From positions 1 to 61,496 of the forward strand of contig JAPOQZ010000261.1 in assembly GCA_026710435.1 (NCBI GenBank): a stretch of DNA of 61,496 nt, read 5' to 3'. Within the stretch, counting starts at the first letter, position 1, and each line of letters opens with the position of its first letter. Source of the DNA: a bacterium. Lineage in GTDB: Bacteria > Actinomycetota > Acidimicrobiia > Spongiisociales > Spongiisociaceae. Both the position numbers and the translations under genes were made by a program. Positions 1-7,786 of this stretch are shown one piece after another. The notes beneath the pieces were generated by a model. The model did not search any database, had not been told where the DNA came from, and saw nothing but the letters and a program-made list of their open reading frames with translations.

Positions 1-60
1 CCCTAGTGTCCCGAGTCTTTAGTTCGGTTGTGTTTGGAAGACGTGCAGTCATGCGACGGG

Positions 61-285
61 TTGGTTGTGTCACAGGCCTGTTGCATGCTTGTAGGTAACC
101 GCAAAGCGCCAACGGTCCGCTTTCGGTACCGACCGGACCGTGATTTGGTTCATGTTGTCCACCCAGCCCCTCGCAGAGGGTACGGCGGGACGCGTTCGAC
201 GCCGAGGAGGTGGCGGTTGGGGGAGGGCCCGCCGGAGGAGACCGCCTCGACGGTTTTCGCGGTCTCGGCTACCCGGAACCGGTGC
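61..285 (+). ncRNA. Family C element, copy C1: candidate structured small RNA
   Basis: No protein is recognised in the first 422 bases. Positions 61-285 align with the reverse complement of 24163-24406. A promoter-like pair (TTGGTT 61-66, 17-base spacer, CATGCT 84-89) precedes the conserved GTAGGTAACCGCAAAG. Three helices are possible: 112-119 with 134-141 (8 bp, perfect), 184-189 with 228-233 (GGCGGG/CCCGCC), and 238-245 with 259-266 (8 bp, perfect). The last helix has a different sequence in the other copy but still pairs, which favours RNA structure over simple DNA homology. The element points into the 3' end of a minus-strand gene, so it is not an upstream riboswitch. Identity as an RNA is inferred. 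Confidence 0.5.
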
Positions 286-333
286 GTGCCAGGCGGAGGA
301 GGCTATCTCCAACGAACTCCCGATACAGGACAC

Positions 334-389
334 TAGGAGGGTACTGAGCAATCCACCAGCGGCAATCGTCATTGTTCAGCACCCTCCCA
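334..389. repeat. Family A MITE-like repeat, short form (A1)
   Basis: A 56-bp element with imperfect 19-bp terminal inverted repeats (334-352 and 371-389) beginning TAGGAGGGT. The 18-base centre (353-370) is identical to that of the copy at 51583-51638. It carries no coding capacity and lies between the C1 element and the 3' end of the epimerase gene. Confidence 0.8.
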
Positions 390-422
390 CCGGGGGGCAG
401 GCATCCGGTGAACCGGGAACGG

Positions 423-1385
423 CTACCGGTCGGCGAACCAGGCGACCGTGCGGCGTATCCCGTCGTCGAAATCGGTGAAGGGTCGCCAGCCGAGTTCCTC
501 GCGGGCTAGGCCGCAGTCGAGGACGGAGCGGGGTATGTCTCCGGGGCGGGGCGGACCGTAGACCGGGCTCCCCCCGAATCTTGCGTGCCGGGCGATGGTG
601 TCGTAGACCTCCTGGGTGCTGGTCTCCACACCCGTACCGATGTTGTAGACGGCGCCGCCTCCCTTCCCCGAGGCCCGCATCAGCGCGTCGACGACGTCCT
701 CCACGTAGACGTAGTCACGCGTGTCCTTCCCGGAGCCGAAGATTGTCGGTCGGCGGCGGTCTAGACATGCACGGCTGAACACGGCCACCACACCGGCTTC
801 GCCCGAGGGATCCTGCCGGGGTCCGTAGATGTTGGCGGGACGGACGACCGCGTAGTCCAGCCCGCGGGAGCGCCTCCAGAAATCCAGGTAGTCCTCCACG
901 ACCTTCTTCGAGATTCCGTAGGGAGAGTCGGGACGGCGCGATGTCCCCTCACGAGCGGGCAGGGGCGCCGCACGGCCGTAGAGGGCGCCTCCGGTCGATG
1001 CGAAGACCACACGCTCCACGCGGGCGACCTGGGCGGCCTCCATCACGTTCAGGGATCCGGTGATGTTGACGTCGGCGTCGTGGCAGGGGTCCTTCATCGC
1101 AACCGCCACCGAAGTCTGCGCCGCCAGATGGAACACCAGGGCGGGGGAGAATCGCCTCACCGCATCCACCAACCCGGCCGAGCGGATATCGATCTTGTGA
1201 ACGGACACCGAGCCGCGTCGCCGGGACGCAGCCAGCCACGAGACCTTTCCCGACGAGAGATCGTCGAGTACCAGAACCTCGTACCCTTCATCCACCAGCC
1301 GGTCGACCAGGTGTGAACCGAGGAAGCCCGCCCCTCCCGTGACAACGACCCTGCCGGCCGAGCGCGTTCGAGCGGATGCCGTCAC
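423..1385 (-). CDS. NAD-dependent epimerase/dehydratase (UDP-sugar 4-epimerase type)
   Basis: A 320-aa extended short-chain dehydrogenase that probably epimerises or otherwise modifies a nucleotide sugar in the cytoplasm. The N-terminus shows the Rossmann motif TGGAGFLGS (about residues 16-24). The catalytic SPYGISKK (YxxxK) follows in mid-protein, then VRPANIYGP, typical of GalE/UDP-glucuronate epimerase-like enzymes. The GTG start overlaps the TGA stop of the upstream UDP-sugar dehydrogenase gene by four bases, so the two are translationally coupled. The pairing suggests a uronic-acid-type sugar for wall polysaccharide. The exact sugar cannot be told from sequence; a UDP-glucuronate 4-epimerase or decarboxylase is possible. 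Confidence 0.85.
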   Translation of the reverse strand: MTASARTRSAGRVVVTGGAGFLGSHLVDRLVDEGYEVLVLDDLSSGKVSWLAASRRRGSVSVHKIDIRSAGLVDAVRRFSPALVFHLAAQTSVAVAMKDPCHDADVNITGSLNVMEAAQVARVERVVFASTGGALYGRAAPLPAREGTSRRPDSPYGISKKVVEDYLDFWRRSRGLDYAVVRPANIYGPRQDPSGEAGVVAVFSRACLDRRRPTIFGSGKDTRDYVYVEDVVDALMRASGKGGGAVYNIGTGVETSTQEVYDTIARHARFGGSPVYGPPRPGDIPRSVLDCGLAREELGWRPFTDFDDGIRRTVAWFADR

Positions 1386-2722
1386 CGTGCGGTGCCCACG
1401 CCTTCGTACGAGAATCCGTGGGATTCCACCCTCCGGCGCTCCAAGAGGTTACGAGCGTCGACGACGGCCGACCCGCGCATCGCCCCGCGCACCGCGCCCA
1501 GGTCGACCTCCTGGAATTCCACCCACTCGGTGGCCACCAGCAACACGTCCGCTCCTTCAGCTGCCGAGACGGCATCGGACGCCAGCTCCACACCGTCTGG
1601 CGGCGTCTTCACCTGTGGGTCGTAGGCCCGCACCGTCGCTCCCGCCGACCTGAGACGCTCCACCATCTCCAGAGCAGGGGACTCCCGCACGTCGTCCGTA
1701 CCGGCCTTGAAGGCCAGACCCCACACCCCTACGCGCAGATCCCCATCGTTGCTTCCGGCGGCCGAGACCACCTTGTCGACCATGCGCTGCCTCTGCACGG
1801 CGTTGACGTCCATCACGGCCCTCAGCAACGAGAAGTCGTAGCCGCTCTCATCCGCCATGGCGAGGAGCGCCCGCGTGTCCTTCGGAAGGCACGATCCGCC
1901 ATATCCCGGACCGGGCTCGAGGTATTGTCCTCCGATCCTGTGATCCCTACCCATGCCGGCCAGCACCTCCGCCGCGTCGGCGCCTACCGCTTCGCACAGG
2001 TTGGCGATCGAGTTGGCGAAGCTGAGCCGGGCAGCCAGGTAGGAATTGGCCGCGTACTTGATCATCTCGGCGGAGGCCGGATCGGTGACGATCACCTCGG
2101 CGTCCAACCCGTGGTAGACATCCGAGGCCAGGATCCGGGCCGCCTCGGGATCGGTGGCCCCGATCACGATCCGATCCGGGCCGAAGAAGTCCCCCACCGC
2201 GCTCCCCTCCCGGAGGAACTCGGGATTGGACACCACCATGACGCCCCGGTCGGCAATGCCCGGTATACGACTGACCCGCCGGGCGGTCCCTACCGGAACC
2301 GTCGACTTGATGGCCAGAACCACTCCCGGCTGCAGAGCGTCTGCTACGTCCTCCACGGCCCCAAGGAGGATGGATGTGTCAACCGACCCGTCGGGAGCGG
2401 ACGGGGTGGGGAGGGTGAGGAAAATCACCCCGGCCCCGGCGACGGCCGCTTCGTTGGAGCCGTGGAAGCTGAGCGCCTCGTTCGCCGTGCCCTCCGCCAG
2501 GAGGCCGGCAAGGCCGGGCTCGTAGATCGGAACGACACCCTCCCGCAAGGCCCGGAGCCTGCCGAGGTCCCTCTCCCCCACGCGCACACTGTGCCCGAGC
2601 CGTGCTAGCCCTCCCGCCTGCACCAAGCCGACGTAGCCGGCGCCGATCACGGCTACCTGAAGGCAAACCGCCTGGCTACCCGCCGGGGACGCGTCACGCT
2701 CATGCCCGCATGTACTGCTCAT
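1382..2722 (-). CDS. UDP-glucose/GDP-mannose 6-dehydrogenase family protein
   Basis: A 446-aa enzyme that oxidises a nucleotide hexose to the uronate with two NAD+. It has an N-terminal Rossmann domain (VAVIGAGYVGL), a central dimerisation domain with the catalytic-cysteine loop GYGGSCLPKD, and a C-terminal UDP-binding domain (VWGLAFKAGTDDVRESPA). Length is normal for the family. I chose the ATG at 2722, which leaves a 10-base gap after the LCP gene; the upstream in-frame ATG at 2755 would overlap that gene. Coupled to the downstream epimerase, it probably supplies UDP-glucuronate for surface polysaccharide made by the glycosyltransferases elsewhere in the window. Confidence 0.9.
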   Translation of the reverse strand: MSSTCGHERDASPAGSQAVCLQVAVIGAGYVGLVQAGGLARLGHSVRVGERDLGRLRALREGVVPIYEPGLAGLLAEGTANEALSFHGSNEAAVAGAGVIFLTLPTPSAPDGSVDTSILLGAVEDVADALQPGVVLAIKSTVPVGTARRVSRIPGIADRGVMVVSNPEFLREGSAVGDFFGPDRIVIGATDPEAARILASDVYHGLDAEVIVTDPASAEMIKYAANSYLAARLSFANSIANLCEAVGADAAEVLAGMGRDHRIGGQYLEPGPGYGGSCLPKDTRALLAMADESGYDFSLLRAVMDVNAVQRQRMVDKVVSAAGSNDGDLRVGVWGLAFKAGTDDVRESPALEMVERLRSAGATVRAYDPQVKTPPDGVELASDAVSAAEGADVLLVATEWVEFQEVDLGAVRGAMRGSAVVDARNLLERRRVESHGFSYEGVGTAR

Positions 2723-2732
2723 CGGAGGTCGA

Positions 2733-4139
2733 TCATCTTCCCAGAGCGTCGGCACCGATGATCACGACCGCGTCGAGTTCTTCGTGCAGGGTGCCCGGTT
2801 CCACCCGGCCGAACCCCAGGGCATCGATGATTGCTTCTCCCCGGTCGAAGTCGTTCGGACGGACCGTAACCACGGTCTGCGAGAAGTCGAACTGCCCGGC
2901 ATCGTCCACTTGCAGAACCGTGAATCCCGCTTGCCTGAGTTCGTCGCTCCACCTGGTGGCCTGCCCGCTCGTTCCGTTCCCGTTCAGCACCTTCAGGACC
3001 ATAGGCGGCCCTTCCGCTACCGGAGCCTGCGCGGCGCCTAGCGCTTGGAAGGATCTGTACACCTCGTCGGCCTCGGGCTGATCAGCCACCAGGTAGTAGA
3101 CACCGTCCTCGGTCGTTTCGAACACCGGGAGGGTCACTACTTCGATGTCATCCCTCTCGAATTCACGGGCCCCGGTTAGCAACTCGATCATCTTCAGGTT
3201 GCTCAGACGGGAATCGATTCGTATGTGGCTCTCCAGCGCACCCAGCACCCCCAGCATCCGGTTCACATCGAACACCGACAGGTCCTTGAAGGCGCTGAGC
3301 ATTGCGAACAGCAGGCTCTGCTGCCGGCTGATCCGCCCCAAGTCGCTTCCGTCCACGAGGACCCACCTGCCGTCGCGGTTCTCCTCGTACTGGCGTGATC
3401 TAGCGTACGCGAGGGCGGTCCCGCCATCGAGATGCTGGAGTCCGGCCCCGACGTTCAGGTGCGACTTCAGATCCCGGGCCGCATACGGAAACGTGACGTC
3501 CACTCCACCCAACTCGTCGACGATCCCCGCGAACCCCGCGAAATCCAACTCGATGTAGTAGTCGAGGTCGATTCCCGTCTCGCTCTCCACCGTGTCGTAG
3601 AGCAGTTGAGGGTTGGGGCCCCCGATCGCGTAGGCCGCATTGAGCTTGTGGGTAACCCCGTCGATCTCGGCCCTGAGGTCCCTCGGGAGGCTGAGCAGCC
3701 GGATGAGGCCATCCTCGAGGGTGACGATCATGATGACGTCCGCCCGCTGGCCGGCCACCTGGTCCGTCACGCCGAGTTCCTCGGGCAGGTTCTCGCGGGA
3801 GTCGCTCCCCATCACCAGGAAGGTCACCGGGTCGATGATTCTGGAACCGGCCGGAAGGGTGGCGCTCGGTTCGTCGCTCCCACCGCCGTCGGGTGCGGAC
3901 AGTTCGCCGGAATCGCCGCCCGCTGCGCCCGAACCCGCCAGGGAGGTCGCCACCGTCGGGGGAGGATCGGGATCGACGATGTCGACTCTTTCGAAGCGGG
4001 GGAAGTTCCACAGCAGGATCCCCGCCAGAACCACCACGTTCACCACGATCAGGCCGATGATGAGCCTGAGCCACTGCCGACGGACGGTGGATGGCTGGGG
4101 CGCGGGAGGGGGCGTGCTGCCGGGGTCTTCAGTGGTCAT
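2733..4139 (-). CDS. LytR-CpsA-Psr (LCP) family wall-polymer ligase with LytR_C domain
   Basis: A 468-aa membrane-anchored protein. A short cytoplasmic N-terminus is followed by one membrane segment (about residues 26-45), a low-complexity linker, the LCP catalytic domain (about 125-285, with DVIMIVTLED, LLSLPRDLRAEI and KLNAAYAIGG), and a C-terminal LytR_C domain (about 380-465, VLNGNGTSGQA). LCP proteins transfer undecaprenyl-linked glycopolymers to peptidoglycan outside the membrane. It is first in a run with the dehydrogenase and epimerase genes, which suits a wall-polysaccharide assembly operon. ATG at 4139. Confidence 0.9.
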   Translation of the reverse strand: MTTEDPGSTPPPAPQPSTVRRQWLRLIIGLIVVNVVVLAGILLWNFPRFERVDIVDPDPPPTVATSLAGSGAAGGDSGELSAPDGGGSDEPSATLPAGSRIIDPVTFLVMGSDSRENLPEELGVTDQVAGQRADVIMIVTLEDGLIRLLSLPRDLRAEIDGVTHKLNAAYAIGGPNPQLLYDTVESETGIDLDYYIELDFAGFAGIVDELGGVDVTFPYAARDLKSHLNVGAGLQHLDGGTALAYARSRQYEENRDGRWVLVDGSDLGRISRQQSLLFAMLSAFKDLSVFDVNRMLGVLGALESHIRIDSRLSNLKMIELLTGAREFERDDIEVVTLPVFETTEDGVYYLVADQPEADEVYRSFQALGAAQAPVAEGPPMVLKVLNGNGTSGQATRWSDELRQAGFTVLQVDDAGQFDFSQTVVTVRPNDFDRGEAIIDALGFGRVEPGTLHEELDAVVIIGADALGR

Positions 4140-4243
4140 GCAAGAATCGGCCAGATGTTACCTGCATCGGCCTGGTTAGCAGGGCTAGAGCCGAGGAGGC
4201 GGCTGGCTGGCGGCGGGGGGTCAGTGGCCCGAGACCCCGGCGT

Positions 4244-4432
4244 TCATCCGCAGCAGGCATCCATCGAGGCGCCCGCCCAGGGATGCTGGGCTTCGCTGAT
4301 CACTCCGGCCACCTCCGCTCGCCGACCGCCACACTTGGGACACACCCACACTTTGGGAACCCTGGCGCCTTCCACCACCAGCGAACGGTACGCGTGGCGG
4401 CAGTCAGGACACACGATGTTCAGAACCGGCAT
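4244..4432 (-). CDS. 62-aa zinc-ribbon protein, last gene of the putative CoM biosynthesis operon
   Basis: A tiny protein with two CxxC knuckles (C8/C11 and C31/C34) that would bind one zinc or an iron, plus a terminal Cys-Cys pair (C60/C61). The start is well supported: GGGAGG lies five bases before the ATG at 4432, inside the end of the upstream XcbD-like gene (29-base overlap), so it belongs to the same transcript. FmdB-type regulators look similar, but the family usually continues differently. Its place at the end of a CoM biosynthesis-like operon makes it a candidate accessory or catalytic subunit, perhaps the positional equivalent of XcbE1 of Xanthobacter. That equivalence is inferred and weak. 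Confidence 0.65.
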   Translation of the reverse strand: MPVLNIVCPDCRHAYRSLVVEGARVPKVWVCPKCGGRRAEVAGVISEAQHPWAGASMDACCG

Positions 4433-5441
4433 GGCGCCTCCCAGCCTGGAACGATCCGGATCGACCCGACAACCCTACTTCCTGCGGCACCGCCGATGCA
4501 GCAGAACTCCCGTAGAACAGGTTGAGCGTACCTCCGGTCACCAGGAACACGACCGGTCCCTCCACCTGTGATGCCTCGCGCATCAGTGCCGCCAGCGCGG
4601 GGGAACCGAACTCGGGATCGAGCAGTATCCCCTCCGTGCGGGCCATGACCGCGGCGGCGGTCTCCACTTCACCCGGATCCGCATCCCGCTCATCGAGGAG
4701 TTCCCAGGAGACCTCGTACCGCTCCTCCACGCCCGCCAGGTCCAGGGCCGCTTCCGAGATGGTGCGGATGCGCTCTTCGCACTCGTCGACCGGCCGGTGG
4801 ACCGACGCACCCACGATCAGGGTCCCACCCGGGCTTCGACGGTAGCCGGCCAGCAAGCCGGCCTGCGTTCCGCACGATCCGGTGGACAGCCACAGCGTCC
4901 GGGGGACCACCCCCCTGTCTCCAAGTTGTCCTTCGAGCTCATCCACGGCCGACAGGTAGCCGAAGGCCCCGACCGCATCCGCTCCTCCACGGCCCACCAC
5001 GTAGGGATGGTGACCGCTGCTCCTGAGCTGCTCTTCGAGGGTCACCAGCATCGGATCCACGGAACTCCGGACCCGATCACCCGTGAACGTAACCTTTACC
5101 CCGTCGAGCCGGTCCAGCAACTCGAGGCTTCCCCTACCGGGTGGGGGGCGGTCTCCGAACATCACCAGCTCGACGGCCAGACCCCGGGCGGCGGCCCCGA
5201 CCGCTGCGGTCAGCACCCAGCTGGATCGAGGGCCACCACCCGTAACCAGTACATCTGCCCCGGCCTCCTCGGCCGCCCCCACGTGGAACTCCACCGAACG
5301 TGCCTTGTTGCCGCCGAGGGCCAAGCCGGTGAGATCGTCCCGCTTGAGGAGGACCTCGATCCCGATTGCCTCGGACAGCCGGGGCGCACGGACGAGGGGC
5401 GTCGGCAGGTTGGCCAGGGTGACCCGGGCCGGAGACCTCAA
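4404..5441 (-). CDS. xcbD: PLP-dependent D-cysteine desulfhydrase/ACC deaminase-fold enzyme, XcbD-like
   Basis: 345-aa fold-type II PLP enzyme. The PLP lysine lies in LTGLALGGNKARSVEF and the phosphate-binding loop is near VTGGTLNLFYG. In D-cysteine desulfhydrase and ACC deaminase the strand after the lysine carries a QSNH motif; here the equivalent is GGGPRSSW, so Asn and His are missing and the classical reaction is unlikely. Xanthobacter XcbD1, from CoM biosynthesis, belongs to this family and is thought to act in a late step that forms the thiol. Start is TTG at 5441, overlapping the TGA of the xcbC-like gene by four bases; its 3' end overlaps the zinc-ribbon gene. The assignment to CoM rests on context. 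Confidence 0.7.
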   Translation of the reverse strand: MRSPARVTLANLPTPLVRAPRLSEAIGIEVLLKRDDLTGLALGGNKARSVEFHVGAAEEAGADVLVTGGGPRSSWVLTAAVGAAARGLAVELVMFGDRPPPGRGSLELLDRLDGVKVTFTGDRVRSSVDPMLVTLEEQLRSSGHHPYVVGRGGADAVGAFGYLSAVDELEGQLGDRGVVPRTLWLSTGSCGTQAGLLAGYRRSPGGTLIVGASVHRPVDECEERIRTISEAALDLAGVEERYEVSWELLDERDADPGEVETAAAVMARTEGILLDPEFGSPALAALMREASQVEGPVVFLVTGGTLNLFYGSSAASAVPQEVGLSGRSGSFQAGRRHAGSEHRVS

Positions 5442-6784
5442 TCCGCGGCCCGAATGACCCGGTCGACGAACAGGGGACCAGCACCCATCACGTCGTCGAT
5501 GTCGGACAGTTCGTCGATCCGCTGCCTATCCAGGAGGGATGGCACGCGGGGATCGCCCAAGACGGCGTCGGCAAATGAGAGGCCCTCCTCGACTGCCCTC
5601 ATCGCAGCCTCGTAGACGATGTCGTGGGCGGTGTGCTTGCCGACCCGCTCCGCGATGTAGCGCATCACCGGCTCGGCGAATACGAACCCCTGCCGCGCCT
5701 CGATGTTCGCCATCATCCGCGACGCGTCGACCTCCAACCCTTCCAGCAGAATCGACGCGTACCTGGTGGCCGACAGCGTCATGGCGCATGCTTCCGGTAT
5801 CGCTATCCACTCCGCCTTCCAGCTCCGCCCGTCCCGCTCGTGGAGTTGCAGCATCGCCTCGGTCACCACCGCCGCGTCTGCGCGTACCAGCCGGGCGAGG
5901 GTGTCGAGGTGCTCCGACAACTCGGGGTTGCGTTTCTGGGGCATGGTGATGCTGCCGACCGTCCCCTTGATGAAAGGCTCCCGCACCTCTCCCAACTCGA
6001 GCCGCTGCAGTTCCATGATCTCGTTCCCGACCTTGGCGATTGTGGTGGCGACCATGGCGAGCAGGTGCGTGAACTCGGCGGGTCCGTCCCGGCTGGTGAT
6101 CCACGGGATCGAAGGAACTCCGAGCTCCATGCGGCGGGCGAACGCCTCCAGCAGGGGCAGCGCCCGGTCACCCCAGAACTCCATCGTTCCCAGCGCGCCC
6201 CCTAGTTGGGCCACTTCCCATCGCGCCCTGCCGCTCGCCAGCCGTCGACGATGCCTGCCCACCTCCGACGCCCAGACCGCTGCCTTGAAACCGAAGGGTA
6301 TGGGGAGGGCAGGCTGGGCATGGGTGCGGCCCATCATCGGCGTCGAGCGGTGTGCTCTCGCCAGGGTGAGGGCGGCGGCTTCGATACGGGCCAGGTCCCG
6401 GTCGACGAGGTCACCCACCGCACGCATCACGGTGGCGGTCCACGTATCCGTCAGGTCCTGGACCGTGGCGCCGTAGTAGACCCATTCCCGGGCGGATTCT
6501 GGAAGCGTGGCACGCAGCACCCGGATGAGCCCCAGCGTGGAGTGGCCGGTGGCCCTCGTCTCCTCGGCTACGCGTTCGAGGTCGAGATCAGCCTCGGCGG
6601 CGTAGGCCCTGATCGTGGCCGCGGCAGGCTCGGGTACCAGCCCGACCTCGGCTTGGGCCTCGGCGAGGGTGGCGAGAATGCCCAGCCAGGCCCTGAACCG
6701 GGCCTCTTCTCCTAAGAGGGCTCGCGCCTCGTCCGTCGCCCAGAGGTGACCGTATACGACCGAGTCGGCTAGGTGGATGCTCAT
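5438..6784 (-). CDS. xcbC: Aspartase/fumarase superfamily lyase, XcbC-like
   Basis: 448-aa member of the aspartase/fumarase superfamily, closest in look to adenylosuccinate lyase and carboxymuconate cycloisomerase. The superfamily signature GSITMPQKRNPELSE and the substrate loop MMGRTHAQPALPIPFG are clear. In the bacterial CoM pathway of Xanthobacter, XcbC1 of this superfamily removes phosphate from phosphosulfolactate to give sulfoacrylate. I assign that role because the gene is coupled by 4-base overlaps on both sides to an XcbD-like gene and an unknown gene, beside xecA. The ATG at 6784 was preferred over the long upstream extension because it overlaps the previous stop (ATGA). A purine-pathway PurB is the main alternative; no purine genes are near. 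Confidence 0.72.
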   Translation of the reverse strand: MSIHLADSVVYGHLWATDEARALLGEEARFRAWLGILATLAEAQAEVGLVPEPAAATIRAYAAEADLDLERVAEETRATGHSTLGLIRVLRATLPESAREWVYYGATVQDLTDTWTATVMRAVGDLVDRDLARIEAAALTLARAHRSTPMMGRTHAQPALPIPFGFKAAVWASEVGRHRRRLASGRARWEVAQLGGALGTMEFWGDRALPLLEAFARRMELGVPSIPWITSRDGPAEFTHLLAMVATTIAKVGNEIMELQRLELGEVREPFIKGTVGSITMPQKRNPELSEHLDTLARLVRADAAVVTEAMLQLHERDGRSWKAEWIAIPEACAMTLSATRYASILLEGLEVDASRMMANIEARQGFVFAEPVMRYIAERVGKHTAHDIVYEAAMRAVEEGLSFADAVLGDPRVPSLLDRQRIDELSDIDDVMGAGPLFVDRVIRAAD

Positions 6785-7689
6785 CCCACCAGAGCGGCGG
6801 CCTCGACTCCTGTCAACAATCGCAGGGCACGCCGTACCTCGTCGAGGTTGGCTCCCCAGGGCACGAATGCCCTGCCGCCGCTGAATTCCATACCCCGTTC
6901 CAGCATGCAGCACTTCACAAGCCAGCGGCCTCCGGGATCGGCCTCCTCCACCCGCTTCCGGGGACAGATGTCGACCTGGGGAGGCTCGTCGCCGTAGAAA
7001 TGGCGGTGGAACTGCATAGACCGCTCGCATCCGATCATCACCCAGTCGTCGCGGTCGGCAGGGCGCGTGTCCAGGTAGGACATGTCACCGGGCAGTTCCG
7101 TGCCGGCGCCCCGGCAGGGAAGCAGGTACGAACCGGCCGGAACGGTGGCAGCCAGATCGGGGAAGGTGACCGTGTCGAGCACCAGTTCCACCGGCGGCAG
7201 GTCCTCGTCGAACTCGACCACCTGTTGCGCCTGGCGCAACAGCTTGGGTGGGTCGGGTGGGGTCACTTCCGTCACGTAGATATGGATGGGGTCAGGCTCC
7301 CAGATGAAGTTGATATGCTCGAACATGCCCTTCACAACGAAAGCCGATATACCCGGACGTGCATGGCGGAGGGCGGCCCCGGCCAGTGCTGTGGCGTTGC
7401 CAACGTCCACGGCCGGCTCCTCGATGAGCATGGTGCCTTCCGGATCCGACCACACTTCGACGTCGACCACCCGCTCGAACAGTTCGCCGCTCTCCGCGCG
7501 GGCAACTGCGGCCAGCCCGACCGATCCGTCATGGATGAGTGCCAGGTAGTCGGTCCGCCGGTACACCTCGCGACCCATCAGGTAGTCACGCACGAAGCCC
7601 GGCTCGGGAACCTGGTCCACATGCTGTACGGAGAGACGTCGATACGGATGGGCACGGGCATTACTACTGGGTGTTTCGGCTACCGGCAT
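6781..7689 (-). CDS. 302-aa protein of unknown function heading the CoM biosynthesis-like operon
   Basis: I do not recognise a characterised family. The sequence is soluble, without signal peptide or membrane helices. It has conserved-looking segments rich in His and Cys, such as KGMFEHINFIWEPDPIHIY and IGCERSMQFHRHFYG, followed by DICPRKR and KCCMLERG, which could bind metal. It is the first gene of a tightly coupled operon (stop overlaps the next ATG) and has a GGAGC ribosome site before ATG 7689. Xanthobacter-type clusters have a phosphosulfolactate synthase for entry to CoM synthesis; no such TIM-barrel protein is visible here. This protein is therefore either an extra component or a replacement for a missing step. 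That role is inference only. Confidence 0.75.
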   Translation of the reverse strand: MPVAETPSSNARAHPYRRLSVQHVDQVPEPGFVRDYLMGREVYRRTDYLALIHDGSVGLAAVARAESGELFERVVDVEVWSDPEGTMLIEEPAVDVGNATALAGAALRHARPGISAFVVKGMFEHINFIWEPDPIHIYVTEVTPPDPPKLLRQAQQVVEFDEDLPPVELVLDTVTFPDLAATVPAGSYLLPCRGAGTELPGDMSYLDTRPADRDDWVMIGCERSMQFHRHFYGDEPPQVDICPRKRVEEADPGGRWLVKCCMLERGMEFSGGRAFVPWGANLDEVRRALRLLTGVEAAALVG

Positions 7690-7741
7690 GATGCTCCGAT
7701 CCGAGATTCCATACGTTCAACACGATTCTACCGGCAAACGG

Positions 7742-7771
7742 ACGGGGCCGCCCCCCGAGGGACGGCCCCGT
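7742..7771 (-). terminator. Strong hairpin downstream of xecA
   Basis: A perfect 9-bp stem (7742-7750 with 7763-7771) and a 12-base loop lie 15 bases past the xecA stop on the minus strand. Only a short T run follows, so it may attenuate rather than fully stop transcription between xecA and the CoM biosynthesis operon. Confidence 0.6.
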
Positions 7772-7786
7772 AGAACCGGGAAGTTC

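Noticed and set aside
5438..6784. Adenylosuccinate lyase of purine synthesis
   Set aside because: No purine genes are nearby, and it is translationally coupled to the CoM-type operon. It is kept only as an alternative.
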